Shown: positions 1 through 7,161, counted from the stretch's first letter. The stretch: DNA of 9,940 nucleotides from an uncultured Alphaproteobacteria bacterium (GCA_913064755.1 CAJYBQ010000077.1:1-9940); one strand, 5' to 3'. Notes: generated by a model from the letters alone, not told the origin. A program made the numbers and translations.

Positions 1-1
1 G

Positions 2-730
2 ATCCAGTTTGGCGGCGTGAAGGCCGGGGGTGGCGTCGACTTCGAGGTCGCGAAGGGCGGGATCGTCACGCTCATCGGCCCGAACGGTGCGGGCAAGACA
101 ACGATCTTCAACCTGATCAGTCGGATCTACGAACCGACCGAGGGGCGGTTGATCCTGGAAGACGAGGACATCACCAATATCGCACCGCACCTGATCGCGG
201 GGCGGGGCATTGCCCGGACGTTCCAGAACATCGAACTGTTCGAGCAGGCGAGCGTGCTGCAGAACCTGCTGATCGGGCGGCATGCCCACCGCAGCGGCAA
301 CCTGCTGGCCAACATCTTCTTCCTGCCGTCGACGCGACGGGCCGAACTGGCGCATCGCGAAGAGGTGGAGAAGGTGATCGATTTCCTGGACCTGGCGCGT
401 TACCGCGACCAGCGCATCGCCAACCTGCCCTACGGCGTGCGCAAGGTCGTCGAACTGGGGCGGGCGCTGTGCACGGAACCCAAGCTGTTGCTGCTCGATG
501 AGCCGTCTTCGGGGCTGAATGTCGAGGAAACCGGCGACATGGCGTTCTGGATCAAGGATATCCGGGACCTGCTGGGGATCACGGTGCTGATGGTCGAGCA
601 CGACATGAGCCTGGTGAACCGGGTTTCCGACAGGGTTCTTGCACTGAACTACGGCCGCGTGCTGACGCTGGGTACCCCGTCAGAGGTGCAGTCGAACGAA
701 GAAGTCATTCGTGCGTACCTGGGGGGCTGA
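2..730 (+). CDS. livG: Branched-chain amino acid-type ABC transporter ATP-binding protein LivG (5' partial)
   Basis: This is one of the two cytoplasmic ATPases that power a LivFGHMK-type (HAAT family) importer of amino acids or other carboxylates. The Walker A motif GPNGAGKTT is encoded at 77-103, the LivG-style signature LPYG near 427-438, Walker B (LLLLDEP) at 485-505, and the switch histidine in VEHD at 599-601. The frame is open from base 2, where the residues before the GTG at 17 (IQFGG) match the usual N-terminal strand of LivG. The true start is therefore outside the window and the GTG at 17 is internal. The C-terminus (GTPSEV...AYLGG) is complete and typical. Only 3 bases separate its stop from livF, so the two are translated together. 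The permease genes expected for such an operon are not visible and probably lie upstream. The family assignment is firm; the substrate is unknown. Confidence 0.95.
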   Translation: MQFGGVKAGGGVDFEVAKGGIVTLIGPNGAGKTTIFNLISRIYEPTEGRLILEDEDITNIAPHLIAGRGIARTFQNIELFEQASVLQNLLIGRHAHRSGNLLANIFFLPSTRRAELAHREEVEKVIDFLDLARYRDQRIANLPYGVRKVVELGRALCTEPKLLLLDEPSSGLNVEETGDMAFWIKDIRDLLGITVLMVEHDMSLVNRVSDRVLALNYGRVLTLGTPSEVQSNEEVIRAYLGG

Positions 731-733
731 ACG

Positions 734-1507
734 GTGAGTGAACCGATCCTGAGAATGTCCAATGTCGAGGCCTACTACGGCCCGATCCAGGCCATCCGCG
801 GCGTCAGCATCGACGTGAACGAAGGGGATATCGTGACCGTGCTCGGCTCCAACGGTGCCGGCAAGACCACGATTCTGAAAGCCATCTCCGGCGTCATGAA
901 CCCCCGCAAGGGACAGGTGACGTTCGAGGGGGAGAACATCACGTCGCGCGAACCCGACTGGGTGATGCGGCGCGGCATCAGCCATGTGCCGGAAGGGCGG
1001 GAGGTCTTTCCGTTCCTGTCGGTGCAGGAAAACCTGCGCATGGGCGCCTTCATCCGCAAGGACGCCAAGGGCGTGGCCGAGGATGTCGACATGGTGTTCA
1101 ACTACTTCCCCGTCCTGAAGGAGCGGCGTGAACAGCCGGCCGGCCAGCTTTCCGGCGGCGAACAGCAGATGCTGGCGATCAGCCGGGCCCTGATGTCACG
1201 GCCGAAGGTGATGTTGCTGGACGAACCGTCGCTTGGTCTCAGCCCGCGACTGGTGAAGGAGATCTTCGAGATCATCGTGCGCCTGAACAAGGAACGCGGA
1301 ATGACCATGCTGCTGGTGGAGCAGAACGCCAACATGGCGCTGAAGACCGCGGATTTCGGCTACGTGCTGGAGGTCGGTCGGATCGTGATGGAAGACCCCT
1401 GCGAGAAGCTGGTGCAGCGCGAGGATATCCAGGAATTCTATCTGGGCGTGAAGGACGAAGGTGCCCGTGCCGAACGTCGATGGAAGAAGAAGAAGCTCTG
1501 GCGCTAG
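734..1507 (+). CDS. livF: Branched-chain amino acid-type ABC transporter ATP-binding protein LivF
   Basis: This is the second ATPase of the importer, expected to pair with LivG beneath the LivH/LivM permeases. It is 257 residues. Walker A GSNGAGKTT lies at residues 38-46, the ABC signature LSGGEQ at 139-144, Walker B with D163-E164, and VEQN at 195-198, where LivF proteins normally carry Gln instead of the switch His. The start is GTG at 734, preceded by a run of six G at 721-726 inside the end of livG. After the usual C-terminal end (FYLG, about 235-238) there is an extra tail of about 19 residues that becomes very basic (RRWKKKKLWR). From memory, LivF proteins encoded beside acyl-CoA synthetases often carry a similar basic tail, and that is consistent with the next gene. 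The role of the tail is unknown. Confidence 0.96.
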   Translation: MSEPILRMSNVEAYYGPIQAIRGVSIDVNEGDIVTVLGSNGAGKTTILKAISGVMNPRKGQVTFEGENITSREPDWVMRRGISHVPEGREVFPFLSVQENLRMGAFIRKDAKGVAEDVDMVFNYFPVLKERREQPAGQLSGGEQQMLAISRALMSRPKVMLLDEPSLGLSPRLVKEIFEIIVRLNKERGMTMLLVEQNANMALKTADFGYVLEVGRIVMEDPCEKLVQREDIQEFYLGVKDEGARAERRWKKKKLWR

Positions 1508-1540
1508 GTCGGCGCTGGATGCGGATCGACGCATCCCGAC
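1508..1540 (+). terminator. Hairpin between livF and the acyl-CoA synthetase gene; weak terminator or attenuator
   Basis: The sequence shows a perfect 7-bp stem, GGATGCG (1517-1523) with CGCATCC (1530-1536), around a 6-base loop. An outer GTCGG (1508-1512) can pair with CCGAC (1536-1540), sharing base 1536 and leaving CGCT bulged. It starts directly after the livF stop. Only a short T-poor tail (CTTGTTGCTC) follows, so full termination is doubtful. Partial attenuation or 3'-end protection of the transporter mRNA would also fit. Confidence 0.3.
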
Positions 1541-1573
1541 GGACCTTGTTGCTCAAACGGAGAGGCGGAGCAG

Positions 1574-3451
1574 ATGACGACCGCAAGGCTGATAGAGACC
1601 CGAATGAAGGCCGAGGATGGCCGGGAACTGATCATTCGCGATGATCCCGATTCTCCCACGGTCTCGAAGATGTTCTGGCACCGGGCCACCGACTGGGCCG
1701 ATCGCATCGCCATGCGAAAGAAGGATCACGGCATCTGGAAGGCCATCACCTGGCGGCAGTTCGGCGACGCGGCCCGCAGGGTCGGCATGGGCCTGGACCA
1801 GATGGGCCTGGCAAAGGGCGACGTCGCGGCGGTGCTGTCGAACACCCTGCCTGAATGGATGTTCTGCGACATGGGCATCCAGGGTATCGGCGCCGTTTGC
1901 GCGGGCATCTATCCGACCGATGCCGCGGCGCAGGTCGAGTACCTGTTGAACGATTCCGGTGCGCGCGTGATCTTCGTCGAGGACGAGGAACAACTCGACA
2001 AGATGATGAGCGTTCGGGACCAGTGCCCGAAGCTGGAACGCATCGTGGTCTTCGACATGGAAGGCCTGGCGAACTTCGCCGATCCCATGGTGTCGAGCTT
2101 CGCGGATTTCTGCGCCGAAGGCGAAGCGCATTCCGCGGCCAATCCGGGCCGGTGGGAGCAGTTGATCGAGGTCGCGGAACCGTCCGACCTGGCGATCCTC
2201 GTCTATACCTCCGGAACCACGGGGCCGCCGAAGGGGGCCATGATCAGCCACGACAACCTGTGTTTCCAGATGGCCAACGGGACGGAGATCCTGCCGCAGG
2301 AATCCGGGGGCGAGCGGGTGTCCTTCCTGCCGCTGTGTCACGTGGCCGAACGGACGCTGACCTATTTCGCGTTCTATTCCGGAAATATCGCGAACTTCAT
2401 CGAGAACCCGGAAACGGTGTTCGAGAACATCCAGGAAATCCAGCCGACCACCTTCTTCGCCGTGCCGCGGATATGGGAGAAACTCTATTCCCAGATCAAC
2501 ATCGCGGTGCGTGACGCCACGAAGCTGCAGCAGTTCGCGTACAAGACCGCGATCGACTGGGGGTTCGCGGTGGCGGACAAGAAACTGGAAGGGCAGGAGC
2601 CGACGGCCCTGGAACTGCTGAAGTTCCGCATCGGGCGATTCCTGGTACTGCGCAACATCCGCAACGTGCTGGGACTGTCGCGTGTCGACTGGGTCGGCAC
2701 GGGCGCGGCGCCCATCTCGCCGCAGCTGATCCGCTGGTACATGGCGCTGGGCATCGAGATGCTGGAACTCTACGGCCAGACGGAGAACACCGGGCTGGCG
2801 ACAACCAACCTGCCGGGCGACATCAAGCTCGGTTCCGTCGGCAAGTGCGTGCCCTATGCGGAATGCAAGCTGTCGCCCGAAGGGGAGATACTGCTGCGCG
2901 GCCGCCACATCTTCATGGGATACCTGAACCAGCCGGAGAAGACGGCGGAGACCGTTGTCGATGGTTGGCTGCACACGGGCGATATCGGTGCCATCGACAA
3001 CCAGGGCTACGTGAAGATCACCGACCGGATGAAGGACATCATCATCACCGCCGGTGGCAAGAACATCACCCCGTCGGAGATCGAGAACGAGTTGAAGTTC
3101 TCCCCCTACGTGTCCGATGCCGTGGTCATCGGCGATCGCCGCAAGTTCCTGACCGCGCTGGTCATGATCGACCAGGAGATGGTGGAGAAGTTCGCCCAGG
3201 AACGGAACATCGCCTTCACCAGCTTCGCGTCCCTGTCACGGGCGCCGGAAGTCGTCGAACTGGTGGCGGAGGAAATCGAGCGGGTCAATGTCAAGTTTGC
3301 CCGCGTCGAGACAATCAAGAAGTTGCGCGTGATCGACAAGCAGCTTGATCCGGAAGATGACGAGGTCACGCCGACAATGAAGCTGAAGCGGAAGTTCGTC
3401 GAAAAGAAGTACGAGGGCCTGATCGACAGCATGTATTCGGAAGCGGCCTGA
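1574..3451 (+). CDS. Long-chain-type acyl-CoA synthetase (AMP-forming)
   Basis: This is a cytoplasmic or membrane-associated enzyme that activates a carboxylic acid to its acyl-CoA through an acyl-adenylate. It is 625 residues, in the size range of the FAA1/FadD15-like long-chain branch (COG1022 type). Motifs appear in order: the AMP-binding P-loop YTSGTTGPPKG at 211-221, YGQTEN at 400-405, GWLHTGD at 464-470, the hinge region DRMKDIII at 484-491 followed by GGKNITP, and a C-terminal TPTMKLKR at 599-606 that carries the probable adenylation lysine K603. The start at 1574 has a purine-rich site (GAGAGG, 1560-1565). It lies between livF and the binding-protein gene on the same strand, which suggests that the imported compound is esterified to CoA. 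The substrate (long-chain, aromatic or terpenoid acid) cannot be read from the sequence. Confidence 0.93.
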   Translation: MTTARLIETRMKAEDGRELIIRDDPDSPTVSKMFWHRATDWADRIAMRKKDHGIWKAITWRQFGDAARRVGMGLDQMGLAKGDVAAVLSNTLPEWMFCDMGIQGIGAVCAGIYPTDAAAQVEYLLNDSGARVIFVEDEEQLDKMMSVRDQCPKLERIVVFDMEGLANFADPMVSSFADFCAEGEAHSAANPGRWEQLIEVAEPSDLAILVYTSGTTGPPKGAMISHDNLCFQMANGTEILPQESGGERVSFLPLCHVAERTLTYFAFYSGNIANFIENPETVFENIQEIQPTTFFAVPRIWEKLYSQINIAVRDATKLQQFAYKTAIDWGFAVADKKLEGQEPTALELLKFRIGRFLVLRNIRNVLGLSRVDWVGTGAAPISPQLIRWYMALGIEMLELYGQTENTGLATTNLPGDIKLGSVGKCVPYAECKLSPEGEILLRGRHIFMGYLNQPEKTAETVVDGWLHTGDIGAIDNQGYVKITDRMKDIIITAGGKNITPSEIENELKFSPYVSDAVVIGDRRKFLTALVMIDQEMVEKFAQERNIAFTSFASLSRAPEVVELVAEEIERVNVKFARVETIKKLRVIDKQLDPEDDEVTPTMKLKRKFVEKKYEGLIDSMYSEAA

Positions 3452-3475
3452 TTCTGGCCCCGATCTGGTGAAATG

Positions 3476-3490
3476 CTTTGTCTGACAAGG
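3476..3490. promoter_or_regulatory. Imperfect 15-bp palindrome upstream of the binding-protein gene, possible operator
   Basis: CTTTGTC and GACAAGG flank a single T, giving a 7-bp inverted repeat with one imperfect pair. It lies in the 106-base gap before the binding-protein gene. A TTGTCT (3478-3483) within it could act as a -35 element, but no good -10 box stands at 16-18 bases, so a promoter is not claimed. A dimeric repressor site is possible; chance is also possible for so short a repeat. Confidence 0.2.
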
Positions 3491-3517
3491 AATTCTGATA
3501 GACTTCACGAAACGGAA

Positions 3518-3540
3518 CGGCCCTGAAGCAACCGGGGCCG
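3518..3540 (+). other. 5'-leader hairpin of the binding-protein gene
   Basis: CGGCCC (3518-3523) pairs perfectly with GGGCCG (3535-3540) around an 11-base loop. The hairpin ends 5 bases before the ribosome-binding site AGGGAGG (3546-3552). Liv-type operons often make far more binding protein than ATPase. A leader hairpin here could mark an mRNA 5' end made by processing or an internal promoter, but this is inference. Confidence 0.3.
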
Positions 3541-3557
3541 AAAACAGGGAGGATCGA

Positions 3558-4727
3558 ATGAAGAAGAAGCTTCTTGGCCTGGCCGCGATTGCGGCGGCGG
3601 CTACCATGATCGCGGGGGCCGCGCAGGCCGAACGCGGCGTCACCGACAAGGAAATCCTGATCGGCGTGCATACCGCCCTGTCAGGCCCCGTCGCGGTCTG
3701 GGGCGTGCCGTCAGTGGAAGGCATGCGCCAGCGGTTCGACGCGGTGAATGCCGATGGCGGCATTCACGGGCGCCAGATCCGCCTGGTCGTCGAAGACAAT
3801 GAATACCAGGTGCCCAAGGCGGTTCAGGCCGGCAACAAGCTGATCAATCGTGACCGCGTGTTCACCATGCTGTCCGCGCTCGGCACCCCGATGAACAACG
3901 CGGTTCTGCCGCGTCAGCTGGCTGCGGGCATTCCGAACCTGTTCCCGTTCTCGTCCGCGCGGCAGATGTTCGAACCGTTCCACAAGCTGAAGTTTGCCGG
4001 CGGCTCGACCTACTACGATCAGATCCGCGCGGCCTACAAGCTGTTCGCGGAAACCAAGGGCAAGACCAAGCCGTGCACCATGTACCAGGACACGGATTTC
4101 GGTCGCGAGATCGAGTTCGGTGCCAAGGACCAGGCCGAGGCCATGGGCCAGTCGGTGATCGCCGAAACCGCGCACAAGCCGACGGACAAGGACTTCACCG
4201 CTTCCATCACCAAGCTGCGTGAAGCCGGTTGCGATGTCGTCTTCATGGGCACGATCGTCTCCGACACGATCATCCCCTACGCCACGGCACGCTCCATGGG
4301 CTGGGACGTCGATTTCGTCGGCTCCATTGCCAGCTACAATGGCTACACCGCCGGTGCCAAGGGCGGCATCTCCGAAGGCTACATGGCCATGACCGGCTTC
4401 CAGATGGCCTATGGCGACAATCCCGATCCGCTGGTGAAGAACTGGTACAACACCTACAAGGAGAAGTTCGGGAAGGACCCGGATTTCCCGGCACAGCTCG
4501 GCTATATCTTTGCCGACATGACGGTCATCGCACTGCAGAATGCCGGCAAGGACCTCACCGTGGATTCGATGATCGGCGGCTTCGAGAAGATCAAGGGCTA
4601 CCGCGACATCTTCGGCGGCCCGGTGCAGAGCTTCGGCCCCAAGAAGCGTCAGGGTTCCAACGAATCCTTCCTGTCGCAGGTTCAGGGTGGCCGTTGGACG
4701 CGGATCGGCGAGAACATCGCCTACTGA
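3558..4727 (+). CDS. Periplasmic branched-chain amino acid-type substrate-binding protein (LivJ/LivK family)
   Basis: This is the solute receptor of the importer, a type I periplasmic binding fold (Peripla_BP_6). It is 389 residues, including a clear Sec signal peptide: KKK, then an Ala-rich hydrophobic core, with cleavage expected after AQA at residue 24. The mature chain begins ERGVTDKEILIG, followed by the family's HTALSGP segment (39-44) and DNEYQVPKAVQAGNKLI (80-97), both typical of HAAT receptors. C173 and C225 could form a disulfide. The start at 3558 is fixed by AGGGAGG at 3546-3552 and by the signal peptide. It is the last gene of the unit and is followed by a strong hairpin. Members of this family bind amino acids, amides, aromatic acids or short-chain acids. 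The neighbouring CoA ligase favours a carboxylate other than a plain amino acid, but the ligand is not determined. Confidence 0.93.
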   Translation: MKKKLLGLAAIAAAATMIAGAAQAERGVTDKEILIGVHTALSGPVAVWGVPSVEGMRQRFDAVNADGGIHGRQIRLVVEDNEYQVPKAVQAGNKLINRDRVFTMLSALGTPMNNAVLPRQLAAGIPNLFPFSSARQMFEPFHKLKFAGGSTYYDQIRAAYKLFAETKGKTKPCTMYQDTDFGREIEFGAKDQAEAMGQSVIAETAHKPTDKDFTASITKLREAGCDVVFMGTIVSDTIIPYATARSMGWDVDFVGSIASYNGYTAGAKGGISEGYMAMTGFQMAYGDNPDPLVKNWYNTYKEKFGKDPDFPAQLGYIFADMTVIALQNAGKDLTVDSMIGGFEKIKGYRDIFGGPVQSFGPKKRQGSNESFLSQVQGGRWTRIGENIAY

Positions 4728-4758
4728 TCCTCGATCCAGACGTTCGACGACAGGTAAT

Positions 4759-4786
4759 CAGGGGTCGGCCGCAAGGTCGGCCCCTG
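4759..4786 (+). terminator. Rho-independent-type terminator after the binding-protein gene
   Basis: GGGGTCGGCC (4761-4770) pairs with GGTCGGCCCC (4775-4784) with two G-U wobbles. It is extended by A4760-T4785 and C4759-G4786 to 12 bp, and is closed by a GCAA tetraloop of the GNRA class. TTGCTGT follows, a poor U-tract that is common in GC-rich genomes. It sits 31 bases after the stop and ends the transporter operon. Confidence 0.7.
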
Positions 4787-4872
4787 TTGCTGTCCGGGCC
4801 GGGGAGGATCAGCCTGCCGGTCGCAGGACATGCCCGGCAATGATGCCGCGGGTTGGCGAAGGGGAGGAAACG

Positions 4873-5274
4873 ATGGCAGCAATCGACGAACTGCACGACG
4901 GTACACTGGACCGGATTCCGGAGGACACGCCGGTGGTCATGGTCAACCTGATGAAGTTTCGCGACAGGTCGCTGGATGGCGATGGCTCCGGCTGGGATGC
5001 CTATGTCCGCTATTCCAGGGGGGTTAACCACCTGATCCGGGCCGTTGGCGGGGGCATCATCTGGACCGGGGAGGCCAAGGGTGCTTCGTTCGGACCGGCG
5101 GAAGCCGGTGACTGGGATTTCGTGGCACTTGTCCGATACCCCTCCAAGGCGGCCTTTCGGGAGTTCATCACCTCGAAGGACTACGAGGCGGAGAATCATC
5201 ATCGTCTCAATGGCTGCCTCTCGCATGTGATCATCGCCAGCCAGCAGGCCTATGGCCGCTTTCGGGAGGACTGA
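4873..5274 (+). CDS. DUF1330 domain protein (ferredoxin-like alpha/beta barrel fold)
   Basis: This is a small 133-residue protein with no signal peptide or membrane segment. It looks like a DUF1330 (dimeric alpha/beta barrel) protein. It has PVVMVNLMKFRD at 20-31, a Tyr/Gly-rich middle with GGGIIWTGEAKG at 59-70, then WDFVALVRYPSKAAF at 81-95 and a C-terminal helix with HHRLNGCLSHVII. The frame is open further upstream to 4687, but that would run back through the binding-protein gene and the terminator. ATG 4873 is preceded by a strong GGGGAGG at 4861-4867, so it is chosen. The gene is 5 bases from the hydrolase downstream, whose ribosome-binding site (GGGAGGA, 5264-5270) lies in its last codons, so the two form an operon. 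Its biochemical role is not known. Confidence 0.85.
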   Translation: MAAIDELHDGTLDRIPEDTPVVMVNLMKFRDRSLDGDGSGWDAYVRYSRGVNHLIRAVGGGIIWTGEAKGASFGPAEAGDWDFVALVRYPSKAAFREFITSKDYEAENHHRLNGCLSHVIIASQQAYGRFRED

Positions 5275-5279
5275 TCACC

Positions 5280-6089
5280 ATGACCGACCGGACCATTCGC
5301 CACGTCGATATCCAGGCCAACGGCCTGCGCTTCCACTGTGCTGAGGCGGGCGACCCGCAGGCGCCGATGATCCTGTTCCTGCATGGTTTCCCTGAGTTCT
5401 GGTACGCGTGGCGCAAGCAGCTGGAGACGCTTTCCGGCGATTGGCTCTGCGTGGCACCGGACTGCCGAGGCATCAACCGCACCGAGCAGCCTGCGGAGGT
5501 GTCGAGCTACGAGATCGGGAACCTGGTCGACGACGTCGCCGGGATCATCACCGCCTACGGTCGCGAGCGGGTGGTGCTGGTCGGGCATGACTGGGGCGGG
5601 TTCATGGCCTGGGAGGTGGCGATCCGCCGCCCCGACCTGGTCGAGAAACTGGTGATCGTCAATTGCGCCCATCCGGGCATCATGAGCGAGTTGCTGCACC
5701 AGCCGGGCAGCGAGCAGGTCACCCGCAGCCAGTACATGCTGGCGTTCCGGTCGGAACAGGCGGAGGCGCTGGTCGCGCGCGATGACTACGCGGGACTGCG
5801 CACCAACATCCTGGAACCGGGGCTGAAGGCCGGTCACCTGACGGAAGCCGATGTCGCGGCCTACATGGCGCATTGGCAGACGCCCGGATCATTGACAGCG
5901 GGGCTGAACTTCTACCGCGCCAACAAGTCCGGACCGCCGAGCGGGGATGACGCTGCGCCCCGGACGGTGGCCGAGACGCAGGTTTCCGTGCCGACGCTGG
6001 TGCTCTGGGGCGAAGGCGACCCCTATTTCGCGCCCGCCTGCATCGACCGGATGGCCGAAGCCGGACCCGACATCCGGATCGAACGCTAA
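5280..6089 (+). CDS. Epoxide hydrolase-like alpha/beta hydrolase, truncated by an in-frame stop
   Basis: This is an alpha/beta hydrolase of the epoxide hydrolase/haloalkane dehalogenase branch. Visible signatures are the oxyanion motif HGFPEFW (H35-W41), the nucleophile motif GHDWGG with Asp104 as nucleophile, a cap-domain NFYRAN with Tyr212 (a likely ring-opening tyrosine) and WGEGDPYF with Asp247 as the probable acid. The open frame stops at TAA 6087-6089 after 269 residues, before any catalytic His. Family members usually run to about 290-320 residues and end with a GHW-type histidine. The same frame continues after the TAA for 26 codons that supply exactly this (NDHWI). The gene is therefore probably inactive, unless the stop is read through or is a base error. 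GGGAGGA (5264-5270) supports the ATG at 5280. It is cotranscribed with the DUF1330 gene. Confidence 0.85.
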   Translation: MTDRTIRHVDIQANGLRFHCAEAGDPQAPMILFLHGFPEFWYAWRKQLETLSGDWLCVAPDCRGINRTEQPAEVSSYEIGNLVDDVAGIITAYGRERVVLVGHDWGGFMAWEVAIRRPDLVEKLVIVNCAHPGIMSELLHQPGSEQVTRSQYMLAFRSEQAEALVARDDYAGLRTNILEPGLKAGHLTEADVAAYMAHWQTPGSLTAGLNFYRANKSGPPSGDDAAPRTVAETQVSVPTLVLWGEGDPYFAPACIDRMAEAGPDIRIER

Positions 6090-6170
6090 CCCGAGAACGA
6101 TCACTGGATCGCGCATCAGATCCCGGACGAGATCTCTCGCCAGATCGGTCAGTTCCCCGGCAGCGCGTGA
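6087..6170 (+). pseudogene. Premature TAA and detached C-terminal tail of the hydrolase, with the catalytic His
   Basis: Beginning with the TAA at 6087, the frame of the upstream hydrolase stays open to a TGA at 6168-6170. The 26 codons start PENDHWIAHQIP and end GQFPGSA. His at 6102-6104 (residue 275 of the read-through product) fits the general base of the family's HW motif, and the following segment fits the last helix. Because the frame is unchanged, the lesion is a substitution, not a frameshift. A one-base change from a Tyr codon (TAC/TAT), for example, would produce this TAA. The tail has no start or ribosome-binding site of its own. Its last 22 bases overlap the end of the convergent minus-strand gene. 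Confidence 0.8.
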
Positions 6171-7114
6171 ACCCAGTCGATCACCTGGCGCGACAGGCGC
6201 TCGGTCGGCGTCGGGCTGATGATCTGCCCGGCGATGATGTGCTGCATCGGGTCCTCGGCGTCCGTCACCTCTATCAACGCCTTCGGCGTGCCGCCCCATT
6301 CGCGGTGCGCGGCCCTGACGTGGGGCACGCTGATCACCTTGTCCGCGGGCGAATGAATGAACAGGGCCGGTTGCCGCGCCTGCGCCATTGGCAGGTGTTG
6401 CAGGTACCGCACGGCTGCCGCCATGGGCAGCCAGGCCTCCGCCGGGTAGCCGATGCTCCAGGCGTTGCCGAAATCCGAATTGCCGGTGCGTAGCGGATTG
6501 ACCGACCCGACGAGCAGGCGCAGCAATTGCCGCGCCCAGGGCATGGTCATGTAGCGGGTGCCGTTGCCGCGCACCTCGAAATTGGGCGAGATGAAGACGA
6601 TCGCGTCCATGCCGTCGCGCATGTCATCGCGCAAAGCGGCCCAGGCGGCCAGCGTGGCACCGGTGGACATGCCGATGACCAGCACCCTGTCGCCCAGCAA
6701 CCGACCGACCTCCAGCGCCTCTGCCATGTCGTCCAGCCAGTCGTCGGCCGTGGGCTCTGCCATGGCGGCGGCCGATCTGCCGTGCCCCGCCAGCCGGGTG
6801 AAGAACAGGTTGGCGTCCAGCCCCTCCGCGACCAGGTCGGGCAGGGGACGCAGTTCTTCCTTGCTGGCCGAGAACCCGTGGATGTTGACGACCGCCCAGG
6901 GCCGCTTGTCCCGCCGTTCCGGGTCACGCCAGATGATCTGCTTCTGCATCCCGTCGCGGATGCCCGGAACGGCTGCTTCACGGGCTGCAAGTACCGCATC
7001 CGGGTCGTTGCCGATCGCACCGGCCCGGTAGGTCAGCCTGCCGCGCGCCCTGGCACGCGGGCCGACCAGGAACAGCAGGACGATGGCCCCGATGATGATC
7101 AGTAGATAGGTCAT
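6149..7114 (-). CDS. Membrane-anchored alpha/beta hydrolase (serine esterase/lipase-like)
   Basis: This is a 321-residue serine hydrolase with the alpha/beta hydrolase_4 (serine aminopeptidase S33/monoacylglycerol lipase-like) look. The N-terminus is a hydrophobic segment (residues 3-18, YLLIIIGAIVLLFLVG) followed by RARARGR, which indicates an uncleaved membrane anchor. Catalytic features are the oxyanion motif HGFSAS (79-84), the nucleophile elbow GMSTG with Ser150, Asp258 in HSPADK and His292 in DPMQH. The long frame upstream of 7114 is the antisense of the next gene; the hydrophobic N-terminus and a weak GAGAG site just upstream support the ATG at 7112-7114. It is divergent from the DUF6134 operon (108-base gap) and convergent with the broken hydrolase. 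The likely substrate is a lipid or carboxyl ester; the specific one is not known. Confidence 0.85.
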   Translation of the reverse strand: MTYLLIIIGAIVLLFLVGPRARARGRLTYRAGAIGNDPDAVLAAREAAVPGIRDGMQKQIIWRDPERRDKRPWAVVNIHGFSASKEELRPLPDLVAEGLDANLFFTRLAGHGRSAAAMAEPTADDWLDDMAEALEVGRLLGDRVLVIGMSTGATLAAWAALRDDMRDGMDAIVFISPNFEVRGNGTRYMTMPWARQLLRLLVGSVNPLRTGNSDFGNAWSIGYPAEAWLPMAAAVRYLQHLPMAQARQPALFIHSPADKVISVPHVRAAHREWGGTPKALIEVTDAEDPMQHIIAGQIISPTPTERLSRQVIDWVHALPGN

Positions 7115-7161
7115 TTTCTCTCTCGCCCCGGCTGAAGGGGCAATGATTGCGGCGCTGGTGA

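Noticed and set aside
1553..2974. 473-codon open frame on the minus strand, antisense to the acyl-CoA synthetase gene
   Set aside because: The plus strand here encodes an unmistakable AMP-binding enzyme. The antisense frame has no recognisable domain and is a by-product of GC-rich codon bias.
3478..3506. Sigma-70 promoter before the binding-protein gene using TTGTCT as -35
   Set aside because: No acceptable -10 box at 16-18 bases; the closest (TAGACT) has 15-base spacing.
4813..4827. Small hairpin CCTGC/GCAGG before the DUF1330 gene
   Set aside because: Only 5 bp with no tail or regulatory context; expected by chance in GC-rich DNA.
4687..4872. Upstream extension of the DUF1330 frame
   Set aside because: It would overlap the binding-protein gene and the terminator. 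A strong ribosome-binding site stands just before ATG 4873.
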